64,000 bases of DNA from Strobilurus pachycystidiatus (GCA_019915135.1 JAHLMK010000028.1:248001-312000), one strand, 5' to 3'; positions 1 through 11,909 are shown, counted from the stretch's first letter. Made by a program: numbers and translations. The notes: generated by a model not told the origin, from the sequence alone.

Positions 1-1014
1 GCTTGTCTAACTCTTCAGACATGAGAGTGACAAGCTCCATTGGCAGGTGCTTGTTGGCACGCGTCGCTTGAGTCAGGACGTCGTCGAGATTGGTGTAGAG
101 GTAGGTTTCGAGGAGGGGTCCCCATCGTTGGTCTTGGTGATGTCATGTCCTGAGGATGCGGTAGAAACCGGTTTCGGTGAAGAGTTGGACGAGCTTGTCG
201 GCTTCGTGGGCAGTGTAAGCGGAGAGAAGATACTCCACAGCGAGCTGGCGATCCTCGCGCGTACTCGCATCTGGATCGGAGGCTAGACCAATGAGAATTT
301 CATGCAGAGTGCTAGGTGAGATCTCCTTCAAGAACTGCGAGTATTTGGGAACACTCCGCGAGACGAAGATATTCACAAAGGTGACCGCGGCCGGGGGTAG
401 GTCATGGGAGAAAGGATTTCGAGGAGGATGGAGATGATGACCAGTCGGCTGACTTCCTTCGAGTCGATTAGATATGAATCCTCGAAGGCAATATCGAGGG
501 AATGAAGGAAGGATTCCGGGTCGAAACGGAGCAGCGCTCGAAGGTAGGGTATGTTGGTTCCTCTCCACCTTCTCCTGTTGGCCACACTCTGATACGCTTC
601 ATCCGCAGGGAGAGGCTCTTCACTGGGATAAGTGAGCCCCGACAGAATGTTGACGAGGTACGGATATATCTTGTGCGCATTCAGGATGATAGGCTCCATT
701 ACCTCGTCGTTCCAGGATTCTCCCGACTTCCGGTGCTGGTTGACTTTCCGTATTAGCCCCAAGAGTTCGACAACAGGCGCGACATAGTCCCGCAGGGCAC
801 GGGTGTAGATATAGATCAGGGTATCATAGAGGTGGTACTGCTGACATTGTTGGATTGCCGGTTCAGATCCAAGCATGTCGGATCGATATGCCAGATACAT
901 AATGCGCTCCACCAAGTCTGACCTCTTATCGTCTGCATGCATCGCCACCAGTCTCTGGGTGATACGTGGAGGTACGAGACCTATCTTTGTGGTGTTCTTC
1001 AGACTCTGGCACAA
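1..1014 (-). pseudogene. VPS8: VPS8 (CORVET subunit) fragment, broken
   Basis: The minus strand reads as an internal piece of Vps8, the CORVET tethering subunit that acts with Rab5-type GTPases in endosome-to-vacuole traffic. Recognisable blocks in order are PPRITQRLVAMHADD, LYDTLIYIYTRALRDYVAPV, IPYLRALLRFDPESFLHSLD, EDRQLAVEYLLSAYT and GFYRILRT. Vps8 is normally over 1,000 residues; here the N-terminal beta-propeller half is absent upstream of about 1014, and the rest runs off the left edge. In the last block a TGA at 143-145 replaces the expected Trp codon, after which the same frame continues with conserved-looking sequence (HHQDQRWGPLLETYLY). An intron probably lies near 400-440. The family call is strong. 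I infer a decayed partial copy, because both the head and the reading frame are lost. Confidence 0.8.
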
Positions 1015-2984
1015 ACATCATGGCAACTTCAAGGCCATCCAAACCGCATCCCCCAATCAACATTCACCAGCGTCCCTCTGGCTTCGCCCTCGTCGCTGAC
1101 ATACTGTCTGGTTAACACCCAGTTGTTTTTTTTTCGTATATTTTGACTCGGTCACTGTCGTCTATCCAGAACGTTGTCTACCATGCCAAGAGACAAGCTG
1201 ACTGCAGTTGGAATGTGAAGAATGGAAACTTGCTCGAACATATCAATCTCCTCGTTCGACAGCGCATAGAATTGAGTATATGATCTACAAGCCGGGTAGT
1301 CCATTTGATAGATACCGAGTTGGGGCATGTCCGGGGCGCATGGTCGGGGAGGGAGCACCAGCGCCAAACACCTGGGGCGGCGCTTCGACGGGCAGCCCAA
1401 GAAGCTTCTATAAGAAGCGTGCGGCTAGATAGAGCATTTGCCGGAAGTGGAGTGAGCCGCGGGACGAATGGGACCGAGGATGGCGGGACGATTGGGACTG
1501 AGGATGGCGGGACGATTGGGACTGAGGATGGCGGGACGATTGGGACCGAGGATGACGGGATGAATGTGACCGACGACGACGGGATTAGGGGTGAGGGGCG
1601 CGGTAGAAATGCAGCGGGTGCGGGCGGTAAGAAAGTCGAATGAGGGGATAGACGAACATGGAGAAGTCATATCTCTCGTCGTCCCCTGGGAACTAGTACT
1701 ATTTCAGCGAGGACGCAATGTTGCTATCCTAGTTCCAGCTGGCAGTGGCAGTGTGCTCGGAGGAGGCATCATGTCGTTCCCGTTTCGCTGCAAAGAGGTG
1801 AGACGGCTGGCGAACAACATGCAATCGGATATGGAAGACATACAGAAAGGATGAGCGGAGCGCACCTGGAACCGGTACACTCTCTCTGTTGAGCTCGTCG
1901 TCGTCATCGCGTCCCGCGGCGTCGTATCGTCGGCCATACAGTACTTAGTTGCGGGCTAGAGCGGGGCCAACCTAGATCAAACGTGAGCACGAAGTTGACG
2001 TCGCACAAGACCCATACCTGCCGCAGCCCGCAGGCCAATTTCTTGTGGGCCCTGTCGTCGTCGTCTCCATCAGCGCCGTGTCGTATCCATCAGCGCCGTG
2101 TCGTCTCTGTCAGCGGCGAGCGCCGTGTTGTCGTTGTCGGGAAACCTGGTCCTGGTCTTGTAGATGGTAGCCACATTGCGCGAGTTTGAGGAAGATCACA
2201 TGGGAGGAGAGAGACGATTGCCCGAGGGACATGGCGGTGGGAGGGAAAGAAGCATTGTTCACGTTGTTCACTGGGGTCATCGTGAGATCAATCAAATTCC
2301 TTATTCGGATCGTATCGCGCTCGAGTAAGCGGCTGTAAGGACAGCTGCAGTACAACTGTAAGTATAGTACTAGTAATTGACTCATTGGTGTTACGAGGAA
2401 AGTTAGGCGTCAAAGTTTATTCGAGATGGCATCAGTACCTGCGCAAATCTGATAAAGAATGCTAGTCTCGTTCCCATCCGTTCTGGCTCATTTCGGCCGA
2501 TCGGAATATACGGACCGTGCCACGTTTTTCGGAGTTGAATTTTGAGAGCAGAGTGTTCGCCAGAACTTCTTAAACCTTCTGGGCAATATTTATTACACTG
2601 CGAGCCACACCACGATGGTTACTTGTCAGCTCTTTTTCTACTTACCCACCGCCTTGACCGTGTTTAACTTTGTCATACAGGAACAAGAAGGGAGCCGTTC
2701 GCGTGGTTACTGACGACCAAGAGGTTTTGGGGACGGTCTTGTCGCCCATTCAAAAGCCTGACGGGATGATCGTTGCCCACAGGCTGGACGGCCTGATTCA
2801 GACGCTCACCGAGTTTCTCGTCGATCAGTCCACTGGGGCTGACTTTGCCTTGACGCTCTCGAAGAGGAACGGATGCTAACAGATCTTTCGCAACTACATC
2901 AACTCGTTACTCAGACCCTTCACACCGCCGGATTTCCTACAAGACGAAGGTCGCATAAGCCTATAAAACAATGAACGTCGAACA
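1015..2984. other. No supported gene
   Basis: Apart from a 24-bp tandem repeat at 1461-1580, I see no reading frame that resembles a known protein on either strand. A 69-codon ORF at 2670-2879 (plus) starts MSYRNKKGAVRVV and has no family I recognise and no clear partner exon. Most other ORFs here are short and low complexity. Confidence 0.5.
1461..1580. repeat. 24-bp tandem repeat, 5 copies
   Basis: Five head-to-tail units of 24 bp with the core GGGACGATTGGGACTGAGGA. The two middle copies are identical and the last copy is the most diverged. The period is a multiple of three, so all frames stay open, which explains the ORFs predicted across it on both strands. Confidence 0.9.
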
Positions 2985-4570
2985 AAGAAGGTACCCAGTC
3001 TTATCATTCCCATCCGCAATCATTGACTCTGCAGCGCGCTCATCCGCACCTTGATCACCTTCTCCACCTTATCCGGCAACTCGCTCTCCATGTCCTTCTT
3101 CAGTCGACGCAACAAGAACGGCCGCAGCACCTTGTGTAACTGGCGAATGATGAGCAGCGCCTCTTCTTCGTTCAGCTCGATCTTGTCGCCGGTACCCGCC
3201 TTCGCGAACGGCGCGTTGAACCACTCGTCGAACGACTTGACGAGGTTGAAGACCTTGGGGAGGACGAAGTTGAGCAGCGACCGCAGTTCGGGGAAATTGT
3301 TCTGTAGAGGCGTTCCGGTGAGAATGAGGCGGTGACGGGAGTGGGAGTAGGTGGAAAGTGTTTGGGAAAGTTGCGACCGAGTGTTTTTCATACGATGGCC
3401 CTCGTCTATGAGGCGATATCAGGCCAAAACCATTCCAGAAGCGGAAGAGTGACCTACCGGTAATCATGTGCACCCATTACAGCTTACTGAGAACCGGCCG
3501 GTCCTTGTTGATGTACTCGTAAGTCGTCAATGAGGCCTGGAAGTAGCCAACGCGAAGGTCGCCTTGTAGCGCTCGTCGCTGCGCCGGATTCCTCTTGTAC
3601 GTCACCAACTTGCTAGCAGGCGCCCACTTGGCGAACTCTCCCGACCAATTAGTCATTGTGGAAAGAGGGATGCGAACTTTATTCTGCACATCGCGAAATC
3701 GGGCCTTGTGGTGGTGAGCGTAAGAGTTGGTGTACTCGTCATATTGGGCGACATTCTTGTATTGCTTGTCGCACAGGGAGCAGTAGAATGCCTTGAGGTA
3801 TCGGACACCTCCATGACAAATGCAGATCGGCGGGCGGCGTCGTCCTTTAGGAGACGTGTTAAGAATGAGAGTGTATAGGACAGCATATGTCGCACCTCGC
3901 GAAGTCGGGGTTGGTCTTCTGATTCCTTGATTTGTCTTTCTGAATCGAGGCCGCGCCGCTGGGACAAGCTTTCACGGCAACGGCGATATTCGTATAAGAC
4001 CACGAAGGAAGGTGGGAAGCGCCGCACTGGTAAAGATAGCGAGAGCGGCGACAGTTTCATTTTCATGGCGAACAAGGGAGGCAAGGAATTCGAATGTGCG
4101 TTGAGCGATCAGAACGGCGTCAACTTTGCGAGCAGTTTCAAGCCCAAATGTAACTGACGATCATCCCAGGTAGGGGTACAAGCTTCGATTCCGTGGCTCT
4201 CGCCACATAGCCTCCTCCTGACGCAGTACGACGAGAGGACAGAAGCAAATGACCAAGCGTCGAGGTCCACGATGACAATTTGGTACGGGCCCTTCTGTCG
4301 CTTAGACTCGATGAGGAACGATGGGAACGAAACAGTCTGGATAGTCTTTCAAGATCCTACAAGGAAGTGAGCTATTTGCTCGAGATGTAATCTGGAGAAA
4401 CGCACCATCTCGTCTGCAAGAATACCATTCAGACGATTGTTGTACAAGCTGACCATCCACTGCAAACCCTCGGTCTGATATTCTTTCAGTGTGCAGCCGA
4501 TGAGTGTTTGCGGCTGCTTCGTGATCCTTTCGGAAATCCTATGCGCGACGGAATGGTGGTCGACCTGGGT
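2985..4570 (-). pseudogene. STH1: SNF2/STH1-type chromatin-remodelling ATPase relic
   Basis: Read on the minus strand from about 4570, the sequence follows the SNF2 catalytic core of the SWI/SNF or RSC ATPase: [40 protein letters not shown], then after an intron (about 4360-4410) KTIQTVSFPSFLIESKRQKG, then [58 protein letters not shown] and [20 protein letters not shown]. Damage is clear. One base is lost in the Walker A region, so the GLGKT loop is out of frame. A TAA at 3477-3479 replaces a Lys codon before WVHMI. About 500 bp of foreign sequence lies between IVIV and PLSTMTNW. A deletion removes the residues after MSALQSQ at 3020. The N-terminal HSA and C-terminal bromodomain regions are absent. 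This cannot encode a working ATPase. Confidence 0.88.
3690..4170 (-). pseudogene. C2H2 zinc-finger gene fragment inserted in the SNF2 relic
   Basis: Between two SNF2 blocks the minus strand encodes YCSLCDKQYKNVAQYDEYTN followed by SYAHHHKARFRDVQNKVR. This is a C2H2 finger (Cys-X2-Cys ... His-X4-His type spacing) of a conserved fungal nuclear protein whose exact name I cannot give. The fragment joins the following SNF2 block IPLSTMTNW in frame, with no intron signal at the join. The part further upstream (to about 4170) has lost its frame. I read it as an insertion or recombination product, not as a natural domain of the remodeller. Confidence 0.65.
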
Positions 4571-4869
4571 CTTATCCTCAGCTCCTACATCGCGGCCGCT
4601 GGTACGACGCTCACCGGTCAGCGGTCAGCGCCTTTCAGCGCCCTTCAGCGCCCGCCCAGCTCCCATCAATCCGCAACACTTCGGCAATATGTCGATCTCG
4701 GATTAGACTGAGACTCGAACCAGTACCAAACGCCGGACTCGATCTCCATGTGTTGGCGGGGTCGAGTTATTCCCACGGGTAGGTTTTCCACTTTCGGATA
4801 CGCGCCCATCCGCCGATCAAGAGGGCACAGAATTATCAGCAACACAAGAAGAAGAAGGTCGCTGATGCC

Positions 4870-5877
4870 TCCATGACCTTCATGAAGCTCGCTCCACGCA
4901 TGATTAAGGTGAACAAAACGTAAAGTCGACGGTGCCACCCACGAGGCATATATATGCTCCATCTTCTCCCAGCCAGCTTCATCACTGGGATATTCCAACG
5001 CTTCCTTGGCTTCTTTTGCGTCCTAGGCTTTCCAGCTCAGAGCCTCCTCAGAATCGCTGCTTGAGCACTCCTCATCCCACCTGTTACTCCCGTAATAGAA
5101 GTCGTCCTTCGACTTCCAGATGATAGGTGCCTGGTAGGAAATGGCCAGTTCTGACAGAGCTGGGAGACTCTTAAGAATGTTTTTGAACCGGTTTGACCTG
5201 AAGTAAGTAGCAGAGTTTCCCTATCAAATAGTAAGTAGAGAGGAACACACTTGAGAGTATGACTTACACCTGCGCCATCGTCATCGATCACCAAAAGACG
5301 CAGACGAAGAAGTTCTGGAGCATTGCACAAAGCCCTTATGAGGCTCTCGAGCAACTCATATGTATCGTTGTCGTCAGGTTGACGAAATCGGAAAGTAATG
5401 TCTGTGAGGGAGTGCTGGCCGTGTTGAAACCAAGACAACAGGCGAGAACGTGTAGAGGAAAGGTCCTCAGAGTCATCTTGCGCGCCCTCAAGATTCAGAT
5501 CGAGCGCACGTATGGACCAGGTGCTGTATGTCCAGAGGCCGTAATATGGTAAGAAGGCCTTGTCCAACTGCGCCATAGGAAATGACTAGTGAACGTGAAT
5601 GCGTCAAGAGTGAGCTAGAGACCCAGATCAGGAAGAGCGTCTTGCTTACCTGCACAGATCCCCTTCGCAGGATGACAGCCCCAGCCCAGAAAGTCTGCGA
5701 ATCCCTTTCCGAAATGCAGTCTCTAAATCGTGTCCCTCCAGCTCCTTCTTGAGCAAATCGGCGGTCATTTAGGCTCCGTAAGGTCTCCAGTTGGATCTCA
5801 AGGGAGAGTTCCAAGGGTATTCTGCCAATGTGGGCAGCAAGTTCATCCAAGGAAAGCGGAGGGGCTGAGGAGGCCAT
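4870..5877 (-). pseudogene. F-box/LRR-like protein with in-frame stop
   Basis: The start at 5877 gives MASSAPPLSLDELAAHIGRI, followed by PLELSLEIQLETLRSLNDRR, a leader typical of mushroom F-box-like proteins (helix with paired Leu/Pro). An intron of about 64 nt (GTAAGC..CACTAG, near 5588-5650) joins in phase 0 to SFPMAQLDKAFLPYYGLW, then ITFRFRQPDDNDTYELLESL and CNAPELLRLRLLVIDD, which look like leucine-rich-repeat edges. A second intron near 5200-5270 leads to FKNILKSLPALSELAIS and an acidic tail, but this junction needs a one-base shift. A TAG at 5023-5025 interrupts WKA|DAKEAKEALEYPSDEAGWEK. If it was once coding, the protein probably recruited substrates to an SCF ligase. The F-box itself is weak. 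Confidence 0.55.
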
Positions 5878-5879
5878 GA

Positions 5880-6810
5880 CGGTAAAAGAGAAACCTGCGG
5901 CCCTATCTGTATCGCCGGACGCAGATCTGGATTTTTTATTGGATTTTTTTAGATCTCACATTCTCCAAAGTGCTCGCCGTCGTTGTTTTCGTTCACGCGA
6001 TTCTGACGGTTATTGATACCAAAGATTACTGTACTCAATAAAATTGACCAGGCCCCGCCTTGATTAACGTTCAAAACATGTCATTATTCGCCCATGACGG
6101 TCACTGTAACGAACGGCGATAGGTACACTACCGCCCCTTCCCGCTCACTCCCTCAACCCGCTTTCTCCTCTTCGTTGCTTCCGCCAGGACGTAGATCCAG
6201 ATCTACGCCTGGTTGACGCACCCAACGTCGCCAGTCAGCTTGCGCGCGGGAGTGGCAGTGGGTGGGTCTCCATGGGCGGCGGGGAAATCGTCGTCTGCGG
6301 GAGAGGCGTGCAGGTCTCTTAGATCCAGATCTACGAGGCGGTCAGTGCCTGGAACTGCTTGCCAGTTTAGCACAGGCGGACCAGCGCAAAATTTAAACAT
6401 GCACTTTGCGTCCGCTCCCTGCCCTGCATCCCATCTCCTTCCCTGCATCCCACCGCCTCCAGACGCTGTCGTCGTCCTGCGTGGACGCTATGGGTCCGAG
6501 CGCGTCGCCGGGGCTAGAGCACACACGGTCCGACCCAGAGCTCAAGCGCTCATGCCCCGGACACAGGCACCGTCATGGGGCGGTCGCGACCGTCGTGAGG
6601 TCGTGGGCGAAGGCCTCGTCGCCTGTTGTGGTCCATTCCGCTGGCGGTATTCTAGGGCGTCAGCGGCCAGGAGGAGAGACCATGATGGTGTTGGTCAAGT
6701 GATAGCCCCACGCTCGCTCTCTCACCTCCTACGACGCCCTAAACTTGGGCATGATATATTTCCAATGTAACAAGAACAAAGAAAGACAACGAGCTTAGAA
6801 ACCTGAAGGA
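5880..6810. other. No supported gene; small palindromes
   Basis: GC-rich sequence with no recognisable protein. The palindrome GTAGATCCAGATCTAC occurs at about 6190 and, with one base changed, at about 6319. ORFs here show no conserved motif. Confidence 0.5.
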
Positions 6811-6814
6811 AAAG

Positions 6815-7974
6815 TCAACCGGTGAACTTGAGAGGAAAAGGGACATTGACTGGACCATACTTGTTGCCCGCCTTTTTGTGGTTGCGGCGTCCCTCTGCGA
6901 TGCGTTTCTCCAGGGCTTCGCGATTCTCGTAGGCCTCTTTCAGCAGTGTAGACAGTTGGTGGCGGGATCTCGCGATACCAGTGTTAGTCAGGAATGAACG
7001 AGCAAAGACATACAGCAACAGACGTCGATGTTCATCTTTGAACTTCTTGCTGTCTTTGCCTGCTCCATCTCCTTTGCGGCGTCAACGTTGGCAACGTCTG
7101 AGCTTTCCAGGTTCTCGAAACCCTTCCCGGCGCCTTTTGCGAGAGCACGCACATGTGCGTCGTATTCGCGCTGCCGAAGGTGTTGTAGTATGCGGGATCG
7201 TGGGCCGCCCAATGGTTGGACGGGAGCTGGAGCCTGGGTGAATCGGTTGATGTGATTGGAATGTGGGTAACGCTGGTGCAGACGATATGTTCACTGCCGA
7301 GGAGGAAGAGAATGTCGATGGCTTTGGGAGTGTAGGCAGGGAGAAGGAGGAGGATGCAGGGCCTATACATAATCAGAGAGACAATCATCTTTCATTGCAT
7401 GCATGCACTCACCCAGCGAAAAGAAATCCGCTGCCGGTGGTGCTTTGGGAGCCGGACGCGGCGTCGCTTCCTTTGGACGGTCGTCCTCGAGTGAAATATT
7501 TGATTTCACCTTCGCCAGCGACATGGGCATGAGAGGCAGCGATGTCGCTGGTGTTACTGCATACACAGTATCGCTCTCTTCAGACGGCGCAGGCGCCGCT
7601 ACCAACATCTGACCGCCTACGCCTCCAAGCACTCGCGCAGGCGCAGCGGGGACGGGATTGCTCTTCTGCTTTGGCGCCGGCAGCAGGGACGACACCCCCG
7701 CACCCGACTCTAAACGCTGCTTCTTCGCAGGCCGCTCCTGTTCCTCCCCATTGTCACCTTCATCTTTCAAACTTTCAACGACAGCAATGCAATGGCTATT
7801 TTCTTCTTGGTCCTGGGAGGGAGGGGGGGGGGGCAATGCTGGATGATGAGGCCGGTCGAGAAGATTGGGACAACGACTGACTCTTTACGCCCGTCGTTGT
7901 CGGCGCCCGTGTTGTCTGCGCTTCGTCGTTGTCGATGTCACTGTCACTGCCGTATCCTCCGAGGCCGAGCATGA
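6815..7974 (-). pseudogene. PRCC-like (MAD2B-interacting type) protein, frameshifted
   Basis: The start at 7974 gives MLGLGGYGSDSDIDNDE, the N-terminal signature of fungal PRCC-like proteins. Next come a Pro/Ser-rich stretch, ERPAKKQRLESGAGVSSLLP, APKQKSNPVPAAPARVLGG and KVKSNISLEDDRP. The C-terminal PRCC region follows as NHWAAHDPAYYNTF, then in another frame QREYDAHVRALAKG, VDAAKEMEQAK and finally RSRHQLSTLLKEAYENREAL up to NKYGPV at 6815. The change of frame inside the WAAHDPAYY..QREYDAHV block (near 7170-7200) has no splice signals and looks like a deletion. PRCC proteins are nuclear and tied to splicing and mitotic checkpoint control. I rate the family call good and loss of function likely but not certain. 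Confidence 0.7.
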
Positions 7975-8132
7975 TGACGAGGTCGGGTGATCGAAGTGTG
8001 AAGACAAGTATTGTTGGACATTGTTGTCGCACTAGTACTGATGCGAATCCAACTGATGTTACTCACTCAAGTTGCTTGCTTCCGTAGATTAAGAAATGAA
8101 TTGTACATGGGCTTGGGCAAAGAAGCTTGTAC

Positions 8133-8985
8133 TTACGCGGAGTTATAGAATGGCAAAACGGTCAAATGAATGGCGTGTCTAGTAGCGAGTGATGATGGCC
8201 TGAGGCACTGTGGCGCATGAACAGGCCATAATACAGATGTGGAAAGACACGTTGAACTGCACAGAGAGTGAGTAAAAGGTTCATAGTCCAAAAAACATCT
8301 ATAGTCTGGCATTTCAGCGAACCGAAAAGACATAAGCGATCATGGTCGTGCTTCAAGAGACAGTCAGAACATGTCATCGGGGAAGTCAGAAAAGGATACT
8401 CACATAACTGCTCCTTCCTGTAGAACCAGAAGTAGCCAATGGCAACAATTGCTTGGCAAACCAGCGCATTCCAGAACAGCGGCTCCGCCATGGGGCTTCC
8501 CGAGAGACCTTGCGAGTCAAAGTCCCACGTACTAGCTCCGTCGGAGAACACACTGCCAGGTCCAACACTGTTTGGTGCAGTCGCCCGTGCAATCATGACA
8601 CAGATAGATCCAATGATTCGGGAGAACCCAAGTGTGGCGTATACGTGGAGTCGAGACAATATGTCTGCATTAGTTTCATCTCAAGGCTGACACCCTGGAT
8701 GGCATCCAAGACACCCACTGGCCACGTGCACAACCACAGGGAAAGACTGAGGTACATCATCTGACACCATTTGGGCGCTCCCACGGGCAAAAGCCATGTA
8801 TGCGTCTTGCGATGAAGAACGCGATGTTCAGGAGCAGGATTTGGTATGTCGGTTTTGACGGCTTGGATGGGACAAAGGGCCCACGGAACGAAGAGTACTG
8901 ACCATTTCGTTGTAATTCCGTGCAACGCGAAGGGCGTTGAAACTTGAGATGAGTGTCCGGATCGCGATCGGACGAAGCAAAAACG
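8133..8985 (-). CDS. Probable multi-pass membrane protein, unknown family
   Basis: On the minus strand, exon-like segments join into a hydrophobic protein. They read MTFLLRPIAIRTLISSFNAL (about 8985), SKPTYQILLLNIAFFIARRI, MMYLSLSLWLCTWPVGVLDA, SRLHVYATLGFSRIIGSICV and LFWNALVCQAIVAIGYFWFY followed by RKEQL. At least four segments are long and apolar enough to span a membrane. The segments sit in different frames and are linked by short intron-like gaps (for example GTCAGT..CCAAG near 8860-8905). I cannot resolve every join, so the gene may be damaged like its neighbours. I do not recognise the family. Confidence 0.45.
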
Positions 8986-9067
8986 TCATACCGATTGGGA
9001 TCAGATCAAATTATCTACGATAAATCTCTTACTACTTATAAGTAAAAGCGACTGGAGACGTCCTCCT

Positions 9068-11082
9068 TCATACAAGCCATTCAGGCCACTCTTCGTCAAT
9101 CAACTCGTTTGGACTGCTTTCTCCCATGATAGCGCTTACTACTTCCACTACACGCCTCAGAGAAAAATTAACCACAGGACGTCTCGCAACCATTCGACGA
9201 CACGTTGGGCAGGAAAGAGGACGTGCATTCTCTTGCACCACATATTCCTGCTCATTTATGACTGTCTTGAACCACTCATGAAGACAGGACTGGCAGAAAG
9301 TATGGCCACAGTCCGTCAGTCTGTCAGTTTTTCAGCGAACTAATGATTTAAATATGAAAGTGGGCCACGCACGTGTAGGGATACCATATCTTCTGAGCAC
9401 AGATGGCGCATGCGAACTCCTTTCCAAGTTTAGAGATGATTTCGCTTCCCACTTTGGCCAATTTGGCCTCTGTAATATACGCTTGATCGCTCCAGTCGTC
9501 GATATCAATAGGATTGAAGCTTCCGGTCATCAGCTGACGCCCAGGGTCGTCTTCAATGAAGCTTGTATACGCAAGTCAGTTAAGAAGAGACGGTAGAGGA
9601 TTCAGATGACTTACGCAAGTTGGCCACGCACGTAACTCTTGTCTTCCTCCTTCTGGAGTTCAGTCTCTTCCAATGTCATTGGTTCTGGGCAATCCTTATT
9701 TGACTGAATTAGACTTGTGAAAATAAATTAGATTCAACGTACTCTGCATATATTGTTCAGGCATTCCTCGACGGTGCCACTGAAGGCAAGGTGCCGATGT
9801 AATCTTCTCCCTTGGTTTCTTGGATTGAAAGGAGCTAGCAAAAGCCATATTGTATCAGCTGGTGTATAAACCCAATAGTACTAAACTTACAATTTAATGC
9901 TGAATCAAATCTCAGAATATACTTTGTAATACTGCTTGCGCACCAGCTGGGCCCGTATGGGATCTGAAGAAAAGTTGTCTCGTAATTGTTTATACGATAA
10001 GACTCTGTCTGGATGCGGGTCTTGTGTCTTTCAAAAACTAGCAAGCGCGCAAGTCCCTTTAGGAGGTTGACAGGCATCTCATAGATCTAAGTATCCCAAG
10101 GATGAGTTGGAAGTTATAGGTGAGAAAAATGACGTTACCATAGGATCGATTCGGCCTCGATTCAATGTTGGGACATGAACCTCAAAGCCTCGCTTGGAAT
10201 ATTTGGCAAGGCGGGCCTCATAGGATGGGGAGCGTCGGGTCATATCTACGGTGTTGACTTGCTGCATCATAGCGATCAGAGCACGAGGACTGGCCCAGAC
10301 ACGTTGACCATCGTAGGCGCAGCAGGGGGCATCAACGTCAAACCCTGTCAGAATTTCACTAACGGACTTATAGAGCCGTAGGACAATTTGAATTGGTCGG
10401 TGAGGATATTGAGCTGTTGAACTGTCAGATAGACTAACAGAAAACGAAAGTAAAATGCACAGTGTATCGAGATGGTGTTTTTGGTCCGTACGCAAGTACA
10501 CGGCCATAACACGGATCTACGAACTCCAACGTAAATGGCTCTAATTTTGGCTTCGGCCTGTTCAGGAGTCAAGCCCCAGAGAAAGATATCGATATCCGAT
10601 GCAGCGTAGGGTTCCCGGTTGTAATATTTGAGAGCAGTACCGGGACTTGTCATGGCCGGAGACGGGAGCGGTGTAAGGCAGGCGAGTATGCTTCCTCCAG
10701 CAACGACTATGTTACTCCAGTCCAGTTCTGATAAGGAAGACTGAGAGAAAATCTGCCAATTTTGCCTGAATACGTCCAGGCTAGAGACAACAGAGGGGGC
10801 GCCATCGACTCGACGGTGCTCTGGGGAGAGGGGCATGACAACTTCGGCCAGCTGGTCCTCCTCATCTCGAACGACACGAGCGCGCGTAGCAAAAATTTCG
10901 GCACCTGCATCAAAGACATCAACTAGACCAATATAAGGGTCGCAAAGCCGGTCATTTGACCTATCGTTAGCATACAAGTAACGAAGCTCAGCTTCGTTTT
11001 TGCTAGCCACCAAGCGTACGTCGTCGAGATGTACGCCTGATTGAAGCTGATAGAGGAAGGGGTCTGGGGAGTTTAGAGCCAT
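9068..11082 (-). CDS. Nucleotidyltransferase-like and RING-finger fusion protein, 7 exons
   Basis: Seven exons join cleanly: 11082-10461, 10413-10139, 10086-9891, 9834-9743, 9694-9615, 9561-9373 and 9320-9068. They total 1,707 nt, an open frame of 568 residues plus stop. Introns begin GT and end AG at every join. The first 200 residues hold VVAGGSILACL (about 127-136) and ASDIDIFLWGL (161-171), which match the G[GS]..hDhD active-site pattern of nucleotidyltransferase-fold proteins. Next come QYPHRPIQIVLRLYKS, DAPCCAYDGQRVWASPRA and MTRRSPSYEARLAKYSKRGF, known to me from a conserved fungal family that often ends in ankyrin repeats. Here the C-terminus is instead a RING: CAIC (about 474), CGHTFCQSC and CPTC, ending in VARRPVVNFSLRRVVE. 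RING proteins are usually E3 ubiquitin ligases. The start ATG is the first in frame; an upstream exon is possible. The gene looks intact. Confidence 0.8.
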
Positions 11083-11384
11083 GTGTTGTGGTTGGGCGCA
11101 GATTGAACATCGACTACGCTTATAGCTCTCTGACAACAATTGATCAAGAGCCTTATTTGTCCTGTAACACTTGAGGCTTGGTCTTCATCTGACTTACAGG
11201 TGTCAATGAGAAGGAAGGCAACAATAATAAGCTGAGAACAATTACTATTGTATCAACGTCGACAGGTCTTTCCGTAATTTGAGCCAGTCGCAAACGTTCA
11301 ACGTTAAACAATTGAGATGCCAAGACCATCCTCGACTTCGGTACGACAGGACCCCCGAAAATGCTACAAAATGTCTGATCGCGG

Positions 11385-11645
11385 TGCGGATAAAATTTGG
11401 ACTTTTGGCAGAGATGTTTGATGCCTTTCCGGATAAAATTTTGGGTTTTTGGTCGTGTACTTTGGGTCCTGGTGCGGATAAAAACTAGGTCTCGCGCGGA
11501 TGTTTGGTGCTGGTGGCAGTGGGTGCGGATAAAAATCCGTAATCTGAGCCTGACTTGAACCGGACCAGAGCGCGCGGCGCGCCGAATTTTCCCTTTTTGA
11601 ACGATGCCGAGGCGACCATCTCTGTGGCAAAGTGCGGATAAAAAT
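11385..11645. repeat. Irregular array of a GTGCGGATAAAAA motif
   Basis: The core GCGGATAAAA with GTG in front occurs five times (about 11383, 11427 with a variant head, 11470, 11522, 11631), spaced 43-110 bp. On the minus strand it reads as repeated FYPH. It lies just upstream of the retroelement-like ORF, so it may be part of that element's control region, but this is inference. Confidence 0.55.
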
Positions 11646-11909
11646 TGTTAGCTGAATCTACGTGAGCTTGCGAACGGCTAGAGTAAGTGTAAGATAAGGA
11701 AACGAAGTAAACAGTAGACTGAAGATCTCGCACCGTGCAGCGCAAGCTGTCAAGAGAAGAACCGAGTAGCCGCAAGCAGCCGCGGCGGGACTTCTTCTTT
11801 GGGCGAGATCGAGTGCACGTCAGTTTCCCTCCTCAGCACTTCCATCGACGCAGACAGAGCCACACTAGCGGACGTCTGCCGTATATTTTCTTCGATTTTC
11901 TTCGACACC

